Below, in pieces: positions 34,385 through 47,612 of a stretch of DNA of 64,000 bases (its first letter is position 1; the number at the start of each line of letters is the position of its first letter). Origin of the DNA: Magicicada septendecula (taxonomy: Eukaryota; Arthropoda; Insecta; Hemiptera; Cicadidae); contig CM068372.1 in the NCBI GenBank assembly GCA_034769895.1, positions 378,176,910-378,240,909 of the forward strand, given 5' to 3'. The translations under genes were made by a program, and so were the position numbers. The notes beneath the pieces were generated by a model. The model was given only the letters and a program-made list of their open reading frames with translations, searched no databases and was not told where the DNA came from.

Positions 34385-34388
34385 CAAC

Positions 34389-35018
34389 ATCACCCTCATC
34401 TACAAAATATTACCATCAACGATTTACTCTTTAATCACATTATTCATCTTCTCGACATATAATCACTAACTACTGTGTCCCTAAAATATCTAACACCCTC
34501 TTTGTGTATTATCTGTATCTCAACTTCTTATTCTCTCTAACTCCCAATCAAGTTAATTCTGACTAATTCATATGCCTTATTGATCATTATTACCCAAACC
34601 TCTTTACAACATTTCACTTTAATATAACACTAGAAAATTCATCACTTATCTTACAACAATAATACAACTCAATATCTGAACATATTTATGTTTACTCATT
34701 TACTAATCATTAGAATCTAGATCTCATAATTATTTAAACTCATCATCACAATTAATTATTCTTCAATTATTTATTTAGTTTGAAACCTGTTGTAATTATT
34801 ATTAAATCAATTAAACTATACCTTCCTGTTACATCCATGGTTTACACAAAAATACATATAATACACAACATCAAAAGTACACAAATACATTGACATCAAC
34901 ACACAGAAATATACAATCCAAATTATCATTTAATCATTGACCATAAATCAGTTCATAAAACAGTCCATCTTGAAATCACACTATCACATAATTAAATGTT
35001 CATAATACAATAAAATAT
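34389..35018 (-). other. Element D 3' noncoding region, gene-proximal part
   Basis: Continues D beyond C, collinear with A's region around 13990-14690 ('caacatcaccctcatctac', 'aatccaa', 'cagttcataaa'). No coding capacity. Confidence 0.7.
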
Positions 35019-35183
35019 TTATCCCCCATCATCAAACAACAGTCGAGTCTTAGGTCTATACAACTTATTTTTCCTTGAAAACATTATATTAGCATCATTA
35101 TTATTTAAATTCTTATATTCTTCTACAAAACTATCGTAATTAATATGGTTATTCCATATCAGTTTATCATACAACTTGTCATC
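35019..35183 (-). pseudogene. C-terminal fragment of a DGG-type Gag-like gene (element D)
   Basis: 55 codons ending in the same way as A and B: KLIWN, YKNLN, KNKLYRPKTRLLFDDGG, then stop TAA. The upstream end is cut by the deletion that joins it to LTR sequence. This third copy shows that the DGG ending is a property of the family rather than of one element. Confidence 0.7.
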
Positions 35184-35660
35184 ACTGAATTTACATCGTA
35201 ACTGACTGTCTACTGAATACAGGTATATACTACCTTTGGATTACATTTTGATTGATTTAGAACACTTCAACTGGCCAAATTAAGCCAGCTAATAATCGAA
35301 CGTGTGTACGCTCTGAGGTGATGATAGAGACTGAGAGTGGGTCATACGCAAAATCTGCGTATGTAGTAGTGTCATGTCGTCACCGTCTTTTGTTTCATAT
35401 GGCTGACGCCTTTGTTTTGCGTCATTCTTATGACGTTTTCACTTGTTTTATTACATCTCATTATTGTCTTTCCATTGGTTTTATATAACGTATGCGGCGG
35501 AACACATGTAGGCTATACCTTGTATTCGATCTACACTGATGAAACTGCGTCGTGTTATTAATGATTGGGAGAGTTGTTCTAACCATGTTTTATATATGAA
35601 AATACAATAAAATATTTCCTTGTACCATAATTCCTTAAGACGGACGTTTGTACCGTCAGA
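35184..35660 (-). repeat. Element D 5' LTR, truncated
   Basis: Matches 23420-23910. The outer terminus reads tcaga instead of tcaca and is followed by the target duplication aaag. The inner part is deleted. Confidence 0.75.
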
Positions 35661-35664
35661 AAAG

Positions 35665-35970
35665 TGTTTTTACTGTAATTCACAGAGACTGGCTTGCCAG
35701 CGGTTACATAATACGTCTAGCCGGGCAGGCTCCAGATATCAACATAAACGTGTGTTGTAATAACATTGCATGTGTGGCTGGTTACAATGAGGTACCCCAC
35801 AGCTGAATACTGACTGCTTTGAATTCAGCCTGATTTAAATTATTATTCTCTAACACACAATTCTGTACCGTTACAGAGTGATGATGATGAGAAATGTTCT
35901 GCACATTATTTTATTAAAATTCAATACTGTAATAATGAGTATTTTGACGTCTTTAAGAAAAATGTCTAAC
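35665..35970. other. Unique-looking intronic DNA
   Basis: No gene, repeat end or RNA recognised between element D and the solo LTR. Confidence 0.5.
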
Positions 35971-35974
35971 ATAC

Positions 35975-37218
<1,244 letters not shown>

Positions 37219-37286
37219 ATACATGTTTAATACAGTATGCATAAATTTGTACAAAGTGTATAAACAGTGACTGTTTGTGATTACAG

Positions 37287-37444
37287 GTGATTGGAGACTT
37301 CAGCCAGATGACTGGGTCCAACAGTATAGCGAGTCTAGAGACAATGGAATCTGTGACAGCAACCAGCACAAACCGTACCCCCAACGGTACTGTACCAAAC
37401 AGCATGATGACTGACATCGAGACTCCTGTTGACAATAACGTGTG
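37287..37444 (+). CDS. ATP13A: P5B-type ATPase (ATP13A family), internal exon 1 of 2 seen
   Basis: Exon of 158 nt between acceptor ...gattacag and donor gtgagt. It encodes VIGDFSQMTGSNSIASLETM... to ...DIETPVDNNV and ends two bases into a codon, the exact phase needed by the exon at 38678. This part should lie in the cytoplasmic catalytic region between the nucleotide-binding and phosphorylation subdomains; it is Ser/Thr-rich and poorly conserved, so the assignment rests on its partner exon. Upstream exons, including the one with the DKTGT phosphorylation motif, are not in the window, so the preceding intron would exceed 37 kb. A solo LTR ends 68 bp before the acceptor. Confidence 0.72.
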
Positions 37445-38677
37445 GTGAGTGCGGATGTAACAAAAACCATGGTTACATACAAGGACGTGTAATTTAACAA
37501 TTCGAGTTCCTGTGTTAGTACAGAGGGAAAAAATTCATGAAAAACTGTTAACAGAATAATTGTATGATATTAAGGTGACATGAATAACTTACAAGTACCA
37601 CAGAAATATTAAACACCACCTTTTCCTCATTCACTTCCCAAAAAACAAAAAGAAATTTCTGTTGCCCTGTTAACCATACAGTCAGCTGTAGCCAAGTGAA
37701 TGAATATTGTCTTATCCTCCTCCTCCTCCTCCTCCTCCTCCTCCTCCTTCTTCTTCTTCTTCTTCTTCTTCTATCAGAGAATAGACGACTCGCCTGTTTT
37801 GGCCCCAGAGGAAATACAACTACTTCACCAACGCTTCCTAGGTCTTCCTGTACGTCGTTGTCCAATAGGCTTGTATTGCCAAACTTCCTTAGACAACCTG
37901 CCAACTGGCATCCTATTCAGGCGACCACCTCTCTTTGTTTTCTGCAATACAATCTTGGATATTAAAAATATTCAACTCTTTGTATATGTCTTCATTGTAG
38001 TGTCTGTCTCTTTGTGTGCAGAGTTAAAGAGATCGCAAGAATCTCATCTCCAATGCTTGTATCCTACTGAGATGTTTCTTCACCAGAACCCAAGTTCAGA
38101 CCCATACAACAACACTGGCATAGTCATTACCTTATAAAATTTTAGTTGAACCTCTTTCCTTTTTTTCTCCCGATAACCTTAATGAATTGTGTCACATATT
38201 GATTGAAGCTTAGTCAGCTTATGATGAACATCATAATCCTCGTCACAAGTGATGTCACAGCCAGGATAGTGGAAATGTGACACTTGCTCTATAATCTTAT
38301 TATCCAGTACAGTCTTAGTTCACAAGACATATTTACCCATAAAAGCCATAGTTTTTGTTTTCTGTATATAAATTTTCATACATACAATGTAACAAAGAAG
38401 CAAATGGACGAACATAACCACACAATGCTGTCCTACTTGTGTAGTTAGATAAAAAATGTATCGTTGGTCACAAATCAGAATTGATTTATATGCTTGAATT
38501 TTTACAAAATCCTTTGTGTAATTTGTAGTTATTACTGCAAATAATTAATAATTTGTATTAACGATACATCTCATTTTGAATACATAGGTATGTAACTTCA
38601 GCAACAAAACATTATGACTCCTCATGCTTTGGTGTGCCATCAACAAAAGTACTAGTGTATTATTTTCTTTTTTTCAG
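37445..38677 (+). other. Intron between the two ATP13A exons
   Basis: Contains a TCC/TTC microsatellite (37715-37772). The frames of 118, 89 and 145 codons crossing it are poly-Arg/Ser/Leu artefacts. No other feature recognised. Confidence 0.7.
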
Positions 38678-38868
38678 TGGGCTAAATGATATTGGTGCAT
38701 TAACAAACTACAGCTTTGCACTGACAGGGGCGACTTGGGGTGTGATTAAGACATACTATCCAGAACTGGTTCCTCGCATCGCTACACGAGGTGCTGTGTT
38801 CTCTCGCATGTCACCAGACCAGAAACAGCAACTCGTCCAGCAGCTTCAGGCACTGGGATACTACGTCG
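38678..38868 (+). CDS. ATP13A: P5B-type ATPase (ATP13A family), internal exon 2 of 2 seen
   Basis: Exon of 191 nt from acceptor ...tttttcag to donor gtaggt. It encodes GLNDIGALTNYSFALTGATW, then a stretch ending GAVFSRMSPDQKQQLVQQLQ and LGYYV-G. The ARM/SRM-(A/S)P-DQK-xx-LV...YxVG signature precedes the MCGDGANDCGAL magnesium-binding loop in P5B ATPases (ATP13A2-5; lysosomal/endosomal polyamine transporters in animals). That loop would be in the next exon, which I do not find before 64000, so the intron is over 25 kb or the locus is broken. The reading frame joins the previous exon without a shift. Confidence 0.87.
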
Positions 38869-39359
38869 GTAGGTTGTGTACTGTTTATGGCATGTTTATA
38901 TATATACTGAATTACACATGTTTCACATGCGATTTGATTTTACTAGTAAGGTTCAGCCAGCAAATTGTCAGTTTCTACAGTTTTAGCGTGTAGTAAAAAT
39001 GTCAAAAAATACATAATCTTGTCCCTTGGCAAACTTTTGGTATCCAAGCATTCTTTCAGGATTTCCAAAAAAAAAAAAATACTATGAGAACATTGAATAT
39101 TATTAGTTCCAATCTGTCTGTCTCTGTCTCTCTCCCTCTCTTTCTCTGGGTTAACAACAATCAGGCTGGCTCGCAGCATCTTGCAATTCGCCTCACTTCG
39201 TAGCTTTCCTTTCCAGTTCACAGAATGTTGTGCAGTTCATATTGTCCACAACCTATCTCTTGTAGTCTCTATTACTGCTCTCTGTGACTGCTCCCTTCTA
39301 TTTTTCCTTTAATTAGTCTCTTAACTATCCTATTATGTCAGAGTATATATATCCCTATT
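38869..39359 (+). other. Start of the following ATP13A intron
   Basis: No gene seen. An A-run near 39067 and CT-rich DNA at 39117-39148. Confidence 0.5.
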
Positions 39360-39680
39360 AACATTAGCCTCTTCTACATTTTAAGTTGGCTAGGAAGCTT
39401 CTGTCATGAACTACCTTCCTGCCCAGGGCTTGAATTGGCCACATTGTGACTGAGCAATATCTCCACCACTTCCACTTGGGCAACTCCCCGACCTGGAGAG
39501 TGTGCCGAGCTAGTGAGGAAACCTTAGAGCACATCTTTCTCCACTGTCCAGCTCTAAGCACGGCCAGAGTGAACCTGTGAGTGGGTTGGGGAGGGAACAT
39601 TGTCTGTGCGTTGGCGGTAGAGGTGTACAGTGGACATCAGGCCATGGGGGTCACCTGGAACTTGATGAAGATTCTGTCCT
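39360..39680 (+). pseudogene. LINE ORF2 3' fragment (Jockey/R1-type C-terminal zinc finger)
   Basis: Plus-strand translation gives CRASEETLEHIFLHCPALST, then a stop, then VGWGGNIVCALAVEVYSGHQ and a final WNLMKILS before a stop. The C...EET-EH-(4)-C-PAL pattern is the C-terminal finger of many insect non-LTR ORF2 proteins. Internal stops and the lack of RT upstream show a truncated relic. Confidence 0.65.
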
Positions 39681-40434
39681 GAGCTGTTTTAACTCAGTTT
39701 TAACTGAGCTGTTTTGTAATAGACAGTTATTAGGACTAATTTTATGAAATTACTGAAGATATCGAGTTCTTGTTTTGAATAATTGCTCATAATTTTATTC
39801 CACACATAGACTTTTACAATTTAAAAAATGTTTACTTCAGTTTTTGGTCCATGGTATCCCTAAAATAAAAATAATTTTCAGAGTAAACACTATATTCGGA
39901 TTAGTGTAATCATTACTGCCTGTGTAGTAGTGCCACATTTCCACTGTTATCGGGTATTCATACAGTGAAATAGGGCACAGAGGCACGGAGGTTATTTCAA
40001 AAAGTTTTGATGTGTAACACTAGTGCCATGGCATCATGTCATTGTAGCACTGGACTGTTCGGACTGTTCAGATGATTACACGAATGCGACACTTAACACT
40101 TTGACGCCGGGCCCTTAAAATAGTGGTCCTTCGCCCATGCCGGGCCATTTTTGCATATATTTAAAATGTTGTATCTTCTGAACTATATGATAAAAAAATA
40201 TGATACCTATGTTTTTATGAAGATCTAAGTGTCTTTTTTAAAATGGTGTATATCATTTTTGGGTATACTGTATATAATTGTGTTGGTTATTTTCCCTGAA
40301 ATTGCTTTTCAAAAAAGTGATGTTTTTGGAAGAAAAAAAATTGGCCAAAACACATGTTGTTACTGGAAACTCGCAATTTTATTTTTACTTGTCAGAAATG
40401 GATTAAACAATACATTACATATTGTTTATAATAT

Positions 40435-40543
40435 ATACAAGCATATGCTGTAATGTGCATGTATTAAATAAAATAAATATTTAAATTAATTTTAGTAATA
40501 TATAATAGACAAGCAGGTGTGAAATTGGAAGCTGAATTATAAA
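40435..40543 (+). repeat. 109-bp direct repeat, left copy
   Basis: Nearly identical to 41923-42031 (shared atacaagcatatgct, then the end gctgaattataaa). The pair brackets about 1.4 kb of A/G-rich DNA, suggesting either a tandem duplication or terminal repeats of an unrecognised insertion. Confidence 0.7.
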
Positions 40544-41922
40544 AGATACAAAGAGAGAGAGAAGACGCGCACAGCTGTTCAGGTAGGGTCAATAATCCAA
40601 ACTAATGAGAGAGAGCGAAGCGTTTGTAAAATGAAACTAAGGGGAGATTCTGTGTGGCCGAGAGGCAGGATGAAATTTGTACCCTATGAACAGGTGAGTT
40701 ATACGGTCAAAGAACAATAGTAAGCAGGGCGGTGAATACACGTCAAAGAAACAATATAAGTCCGGGAGACGACAAACAATGCGTTGTTAAACTAGGGAGG
40801 GTGTAAAGCAAAACTACACTCAACGCCCCAATATAAAGAATTATTTAAATGAAAAATACTATTGTTAATTATTAATAAGATAAAGAATTAATTAAGAAGG
40901 GATGTTAATGTTAGAAAAGGAGTTAAATAATAAGGAATAATATGTGTAAAAAGGTTAGAAATTATATTTAAGAAAATGTTATAATTGAAAAGAAAATGTT
41001 AAAGAAGTAAGTAATAAAGAATGTTATGCTAAATAAAAATAAGAAATGCTAAGGAATGTTAGTATTCAAAGAAAGGATTGTAAATAATGTTATTATCGAT
41101 GTTGTTATTAATATGAAGAAAGGGTTAGAAATGAGAAATAAATGTTACAATTGTCAGAACGGCTGATCAAGCGAAATCTTCATACCTTAATGGAAATGCA
41201 AGGACACAGAAGAAAGCGACAGTGAAAAGTCAAAGGGCAGAGACTACTTAGAATTTAGGACTACGAGTAAAATATCGATATATTTTCTAAGGCAGTTCAT
41301 CTGTAGCCGATAATGCGACACACTACGAAGCTAAAACAGTATTCTGTATGGAAGTGTATTTCAGCACATGGTAAGAATGAAGAAAATTATGAGCGATCAG
41401 AAAGGTAATGTTAAAGAAATGTAATAAAGGGTAATGAAAGTTAATGTATTATATAAGTAATGTAAGAAAAGTTGAGAAATGTAAAGAATGTTCATGTAAG
41501 AAAAGAGTAAAGAATGGTAGGAATGTATGATTAAGATAATGTAAAATTCCAGATTGAAGAATGGCATAATATGTTAAGATGCAGAATGTTTACTAGTGCA
41601 AGAATGCAAACTCATGTAGGAAGTTCTAAAAAAAAATAAATAGGTCAATGGGACCAGATTAAAAGAGAGCAATGGAAAGAGCAGCTACGCTTACGCATTG
41701 TTAGCAACACTTGTGTGGGGAGAAGGGAACATTACTTGCTCTACCCTCCAACTAAGGGAAATTGAACAATTAATATTCATTATTATTGATTGTAGTGTAT
41801 AAATACAAATACAAATAAGTGATATGAAATATAAAAATATAATGTGTCTAATGATAGAAAAAAAATTGTAATAAATAAATTTATTAAAACTTTTTTTTAC
41901 CAAGCAGAGGAATAATGTGACA

Positions 41923-42031
41923 ATACAAGCATATGCTCTAATGTGCATGTATTAAATAAAATAAATATTTAAATTAATTTTAGTAATATGTAATATACAA
42001 GCAGGTGTGAAATTGGAAGCTGAATTATAAA
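41923..42031 (+). repeat. 109-bp direct repeat, right copy
   Basis: Partner of 40435-40543; a handful of differences. Confidence 0.7.
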
Positions 42032-43701
42032 CAGGAATCAACAGGAACATCACGCGATTGCCGCTGAGAGCGTGTACACAAGTAAATAGTGTGTGCGTGA
42101 AACCTGTTCAAGCCTGAAAGTTTGCAATCTCACCTCAAATAGATGCTAAATTAAAGTTTTATTTAATTATAAGAAAACCGTAAATATTAGAAAGAGTGTA
42201 AAGACTTCTAAAAATGCATAAAATCAGACACGTGTGCAGTGCGAATTCTATGTAATTATGACGTTCAGTGCGAATTCTGTGTGATTTTTAGAGCATAGTA
42301 ATTACACTAATGATGCGATCATTATGATAATTATGTATAATTAAATTAGACAATGTTAGATCACCTTAAAATTAGCAAATTAGACATTGCAATTGGCAAA
42401 AATGTGCGAATATGTGAAATTGGACGAGAGTGGAGTAACAGACGCCATGGACACCTTCTGACCTGCAGAATTCTGTGACGACAGGTGTGGTTTTTTTGGT
42501 GAATATAAATACAAGCCCAGGAGAGCCAAATTTACTCTTCAATCAGTTTTCAATTGCAGCGGTACGCTGTCCGTCAGAGACGTGAAATTTTAATTACTTC
42601 AGACATAGTTATATGCTATGTCCAATATCGACAAGATCTTTTGTTTATAAACTGTAAAGTATAATGGACAATATGTTAGTTCAAGTAATAAAATAAGAAA
42701 AAGAACACTAACTACAATTATCTGACGTCTACAACTACAAACATCAACACTCTAGACAGATGGCGAGAGAACATCAAGCAGAGGAACGATACGCAGAGCA
42801 AGAGAGGCGGTTTATATAACAACTGCACCCGATCCAGAGCAACACGTCATTCCATTCTACAGCCAGCCAATGGGACCATGAAGTACGAGTGACTGGAGGA
42901 CGACCAGTGGAACCGGAAAACGCAAGAGGGCATCCAGTAGGAGAGGACCGACAGATCACTGGAGGACATGGGACAATCTGCAGAATTGAAGTGACGAAAA
43001 ACCAATTTATAATTATAAAAGAATAAAGACATTGAAAGACATTAATAAAAAATTTGTAAATTAAAGAAAAATTATGTAGATAGAGATAAGAGAATGTAAT
43101 TTAACTGTAGTAAGAATTTTCTTTAATGATATTTTCTTTAATGATGACCAGTTAATTTAAAGATAATTTAAATCCTTGCTTGGAGAATTAACAATTGATT
43201 TAATAAATTTAATTTTTTCATTGAAAGCATATAAAGTAAAGTAATTGGAAATACAGAAGAAGACTAACAATTCAATTAATTTCTTTAAAATGATTATAAA
43301 GCTGTAAGATGTATGCCAAGCATAGAATAATAATGTAAATAAGAACAAATTTATAAAGCACACATTCAGACTGAGTAGTCGAGAATTTATAGTGTAACGA
43401 AGAAATGTTTTACGTAGAATTGCTAATATAAGACATAAGATATAAAATCTATTTTATGATGAGTATACGGCAACAAAGAAACGTTGAAACAATAGATAAT
43501 GAATATTTTATGGCGAAGTAAAGATTACTATTATATTATTGTTTTTTTTATTGTTTTTTTGTTTGAATATAGAAATGAAAACATATTACGATTCCTAAAA
43601 GGACTACTCTTATTATGATTACACCTGAACTCCAATTATACATACACGGTATCAGTAATGTTGTATGAATGTAAACACAGCACAAAAGGTACCGTTGTAT
43701 A

Positions 43702-43830
43702 AATTTTGGCGTCCCAAAGAATGTGGGGCTCCACAAAATAAATTATATTGAATAATTTATGTGTTGTTGAAAATTTTGGCGCTCCAAAATCGTGGGGCTA
43801 AACAAATTAAATTACATTAAATTTGCAACC
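43702..43830 (+). repeat. Two tandem primer-binding-site-like units
   Basis: ttttggcgtcccaaag..gtggggct and ttttggcgctccaaaat..gtggggct, about 68 bp apart, each followed by an AT-rich aaattaaatta-type stretch. TGGCGC..CCAA..GTGGGGC resembles primer binding sites of some LTR elements. No LTR boundaries could be fixed. Confidence 0.25.
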
Positions 43831-44161
43831 TCTGTGTCGTTGTAATTGGTTTATAAAGGTGTACTTTTGTAATCTTTTTACAAGAAACGCTTGTCTGATA
43901 TTTTGACGTGTAAGTAGTGTTTAGCCAACTAACATAACAGTTTACCGCGCACTGTTTCATGTCAACTCTACCCACAAAAGTGTATGCATGTGCGATCTAG
44001 CGGATGATTTGGGTACTACAAGGCCTGACATAATTTCCATACAGCTCCAAGGATGTCTTTATAGATATAGAATCATGTTCAGGACGTCAGTTGACGTCCA
44101 TCGCCATTCTCGGAAGTTATCAAAGGACGTCAATTGACGTCCATTGGTGTCAAAGTGTTAA

Positions 44162-45841
44162 TGTCATTGCATTAACTGTCACGGTTTAGTGTCGCCATGT
44201 GAACGAGGCTTAGAGCAACATGTGGATGGTGCATCTTGACAGACTGAGAGTCTTCTATAATGCTGCTGTTTACACAATACATGCAAAGTGTCACATAATC
44301 ACATAGCAATACTCACTTTGAGCACTTGCCCTTCATTTGTAAGACAAGTATCCTGGTTTTACTGAGTTTGCCGGCAGACAGTTTTGTAGAACAATCAAAA
44401 TTTGTAGCAACAAACACTGGTACACTCCTCTTGTGTAATTTTGTGCCATGGCATTTCTTTTCTTTTGAAAATGTGTTATGATGTGTCTTCGTCTTTAGCA
44501 CTACAGCCTAACTTGAGATCTGGCCTCCAATACCAGTCTTCTCTAACATCTCAGTGTCACCCCGTCTCTAACATCATTGCCATCTCAGTGTAACCCCACA
44601 TGTCCATTATTCTGAGAAATTCCTGCTTTTATACACATGTACCCTCAGGATTTGCTTTGGCATACGCTAATCATCGACCATTTTAGGTGACGAAGCCATT
44701 GTATTTGTTGAGCTTTTTCAAATCTTAAGATGTCCTCTCTGATGCTTGAAAATTACTGTTCCAGACGTAGGTGACAACTATAGCTAGATCAAGACATTGC
44801 CATAATAGTCCTGTTTGTTCCAAACTGTGGTGAAAGTGAATAACAGATTTTTATGAAAAAGCATATTATGTGGGATTTGAGTGCAATAAACAGGGCATGT
44901 GCAGGGACCAGGCAAAAAGTGTATTTATACAGGACAGCATAAAAAGCAGGCGCATTTTAATGGGATGTTTACTGTTTTTACTCTTACTAATTGGGTGTCA
45001 AATATACCCCACACTCCACATACCCCATACTCCTACTTAAAAAGTTATCAAATATTTTTACAGCTATTATACTTTGTCCATAAAAACACGGTTACTTCTT
45101 CATTTTAGTATCACTCCCGGATCTAAATTAAACACAAAATTACTAATCTCAGAAGTTTCTCAAATTTCATAATATCATAACTAAATTGTCAGGGTTATAA
45201 TACTGGCATAAGTGTACTACGATTCAAAACAGTGGCAATTTTTATACCAGGATGTGTTCGTTGTACATGAGAACATTAATTAACAATTTTTATCCCAGCC
45301 CACGGAAGTATGTTACTGTATATATAATTCTTCAGTTGTTACTACAGTGTAAAACTTATAGAATTTAACAACTCTAATTTATATGTGAACTGTGAGCAAG
45401 GATGTTAAGTAACATTAAGGACACTTTGACATTTTTATTAATAAACTGTATATCGGGGGAGACAGCGTTATTAAATTCCAACAGGATTAGGAACAAATGT
45501 TCTTTCGAGAATATTGTGCAGTACACCATTCAACATTATTTATATTTTTTAAATTTATGAGTTAGTACATTCAACTCTGGTAAAACTGTAATTTAAGGCT
45601 TTCATATCTGCTTGTTTCAAGTTTGAGGTGCATAGATGGCTGTACCAAAATATTTACCATCAAGTATTTCGTTTAACAACTTTGAAATAAGTTGATCTCT
45701 CGATGTTTTTGTGTTGCTGTTCTGGCTGTGAATCGTCATTTGATTTCCTCAGTAAAATCCCCATTTTTTGACATTAGTGAACCTAAGTATATAAATTTAT
45801 TTATAATAGTTTATTATGGAGGCTATCACAGCTGCAGTCAA
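44162..45841. other. Intronic DNA, no gene seen
   Basis: No domain in the short frames (44313-44501 minus, 44899-45108 plus). No repeat ends recognised. Confidence 0.5.
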
Positions 45842-46110
45842 CATTATAAGAATTAAAAACTACCGGACTGTGTGGCCGTGGTCGATTGCTTATTGGTTGA
45901 TCCACAGTTTTCTCTTAATGTTTTGGCCACCTATCGGAGGTCTCATTGCTTATACTTAGCTTCAGGTATGTTCGGCCTGCCTTCCCATGTAGAACATTTT
46001 TTACTACTGAAGAAGGCCTGTGGTGGGTAGCTGAAACGTTTATATAAAAATACGAATCAATCAATAAGCAATCAACCACTGTCAAACAACCCAGTAGTTT
46101 CTGATTCTTA
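45842..46110. repeat. Palindrome P1 (imperfect inverted repeat)
   Basis: The left arm (attataagaatt...gattgcttattggttgat) and right arm (atcaatcaataagcaatcaa...gattcttataat) are inverse copies about 100 bp long. The right arm has a degraded hammerhead-like core CTGAAGA (46007-46013) ... GAAACG (46033-46038). It looks like head-to-head terminal repeats of a Penelope-type element. Confidence 0.55.
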
Positions 46111-46726
46111 TAATCGTTATTTATGATTTTTTATAATCTGTACCAAATACTTTCTTCTTCACTTTGACATTTAACGTGTTCTGGCTTAAGTGATCCTTTC
46201 ACTGCTGTTTTTGTACTTCTTTGTGTAGGTTATTGTTTGTTTGTTATGTGACGTCTTCACTTTAACACTCCCCGTATTATTTCCTCTATACTTGCTACCC
46301 CTAGCTCATTCCTTATTGTGTCAAAAATACCAAAAATAGTGGTAAAATATAATAACCAGTGGGTAGAAGAAAATGTATTCGCTGACCTGGAGGAAGTGGT
46401 TTCAGCAAGAAGGTATAACAAAACAAATCTTTAATGAAAACGCTGAGATTCATTTGCCATGTGACAGACATTCAGTGAATACACCCAGTTGTCACTAGTC
46501 TGGCATTACCGTGACATTTTTCAAACCAAAAACTCTACTGCAGTTTTCTGTTAACGTTTGTTCACCTTCATCAGTGTTCAGAGTGTCGTCAGATTATTAG
46601 TAATTGTATCATCAGTTTGTATCTAATTGAATGTATTGAATGTTCACCTTCTCAATTGATGTCTTAAGCTTTCACATTCAGCATCGTAATTATTACGTTA
46701 CTTTAATTATTACATAAGACCTGTGG
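46111..46726. other. Intronic DNA, no gene seen
   Basis: Nothing recognised between palindromes P1 and P2. Confidence 0.4.
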
Positions 46727-46975
46727 TCTTATGTTGTTAATTCCAGACATTTCAACCTCGCCATTAGCGTGTCTGAAGGATTTAAACTTTTACTGACATG
46801 GTCTCCATCAGTCAGACCATAGTACTGTGGCTAAGGCTAGCGAAAAACAGCCTTAGCCACAGTACTGTGGTGTTACTGATAGAGACCGTGTCAGTAAAAG
46901 TTTAAGTCCTTCAGACAGTGAAGGTGTTTCCAACAGCGAGCTTGAAACATCTGGAATTAACAACGTATGACCACG
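46727..46975. repeat. Palindrome P2
   Basis: Arms of about 120 bp meet at ggctaaggct/agccttagcc near 46832-46860; shared words include 'gttgttaattccaga' outside and 'aaacttttactgaca' inside. Some positions differ between arms, so it is not recent. No intact hammerhead core. Confidence 0.6.
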
Positions 46976-47411
46976 GCCTGATAGTCTGGGGAGTAGTTTT
47001 AGTAATAGTTCACATTCTCAGTTACTAAGGACATATCTTGTTACATGTTTGCAGTATATATACTGCTCAACAGTGTGATGATATAACATTAGCTTGTAAA
47101 GCGTGTAACTTGTTTGTATTCTTGATAGTCTCAAGTTGTACAGTGTAGTGACACCCGAAAAATCCAGAAAGCAAATAGATACATTTTTGTGACCTGTGAT
47201 ACATTTTTATATATTCACTTCACTTGTGTACAGTACTGTATTAGTTTGTGGTAAAAAATTGGCACTGTTTATTAATCGTATGTTTAAACATTGAACAGTA
47301 ATTAAATGTGTTGTTATAATTTGACATAGATATTATTATTGGTATCCAAGTCACTTTTGTTATTTATAAATTAATGAATTACCTTAGATCCATCGTGTGA
47401 CTTTGTTTTAT

Positions 47412-47460
47412 ATTTAGAATTACGCGTTTCGGAACGTATGTTCCATCATCAGATTACTTC
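47412..47460 (-). ncRNA. Hammerhead-ribozyme-like motif, P3 left arm
   Basis: On the minus strand: CTGATGA, one extra T, a 5-bp stem II GGAAC-ATAC-GTTCC, GAAA, self-complementary CGCG (stem III), then TA. All core bases are present; stem I is weak (3 bp). The other arm (47613-47644, plus) has the same layout with GAAA changed to AAAA. Confidence 0.5.
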
Positions 47461-47612
47461 ACTCAGTTGAGACCATCAAATGTTAAAATCATGTACTCAA
47501 TTGTTGTGAGTATCCGGTCAGCATTCATAGGGTGCGCACCCATACTGATGTGTGTTTTTAACAATTGAGTATGTGATTTTAACTTTGCACGGTCTCAACT
47601 GAGTGAAGTAAT

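Larger units (their letters stand above)
22806..35660 (-). mobile_element. Element D: non-autonomous LTR element, internally deleted and split by C
   Basis: Left (3') LTR 22806-23910, 3' noncoding region 23911-25274 and 34389-35018, the last 55 codons of a DGG-type Gag-like gene (35019-35183), then the remaining part of the 5' LTR (35184-35660). The target duplication is aaag (22802-22805 and 35661-35664). A deletion fused the Gag-like frame directly to mid-LTR, removing the rest of the gene, the primer binding site and the LTR's inner end. Element C is inserted in the 3' noncoding region with duplication caac. Confidence 0.82.
40097..44157. mobile_element. piggyBac-like non-autonomous element (TTAA-flanked)
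   Basis: TTAA on both sides (40093-40096, 44158-44161), 12-bp terminal inverted repeats CACTTTGACGCC / GGTGTCAAAGTG with one mismatch, and subterminal gacgtca-ttgacgtc motifs near the right end (44084-44142). TTAA duplication is the mark of the piggyBac superfamily. No transposase frame exists in the 4.06 kb, which is A-rich and probably holds other insertions: a 109-bp direct repeat (40435-40543, 41923-42031) brackets 1.4 kb. Frames at 40229, 41691, 42774, 43157 and 43548 have no known domain. Confidence 0.65.

Noticed and set aside
37548-38137. Frames of 118, 89 and 145 codons around the TCC/TTC repeat
   Set aside because: Poly-Arg, Leu or Ser from the microsatellite; they lie in an ATP13A intron and have no domain.
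40840-41640. Tandem repeat suggested by many 'gaatgtta' and 'taagaaa' words
   Set aside because: No stable period; better described as A/G-rich simple DNA inside the piggyBac-like element.
46727-46975. Hammerhead core in palindrome P2
   Set aside because: GAAA is present, but no CTGANGA at the right distance could be found in either arm.
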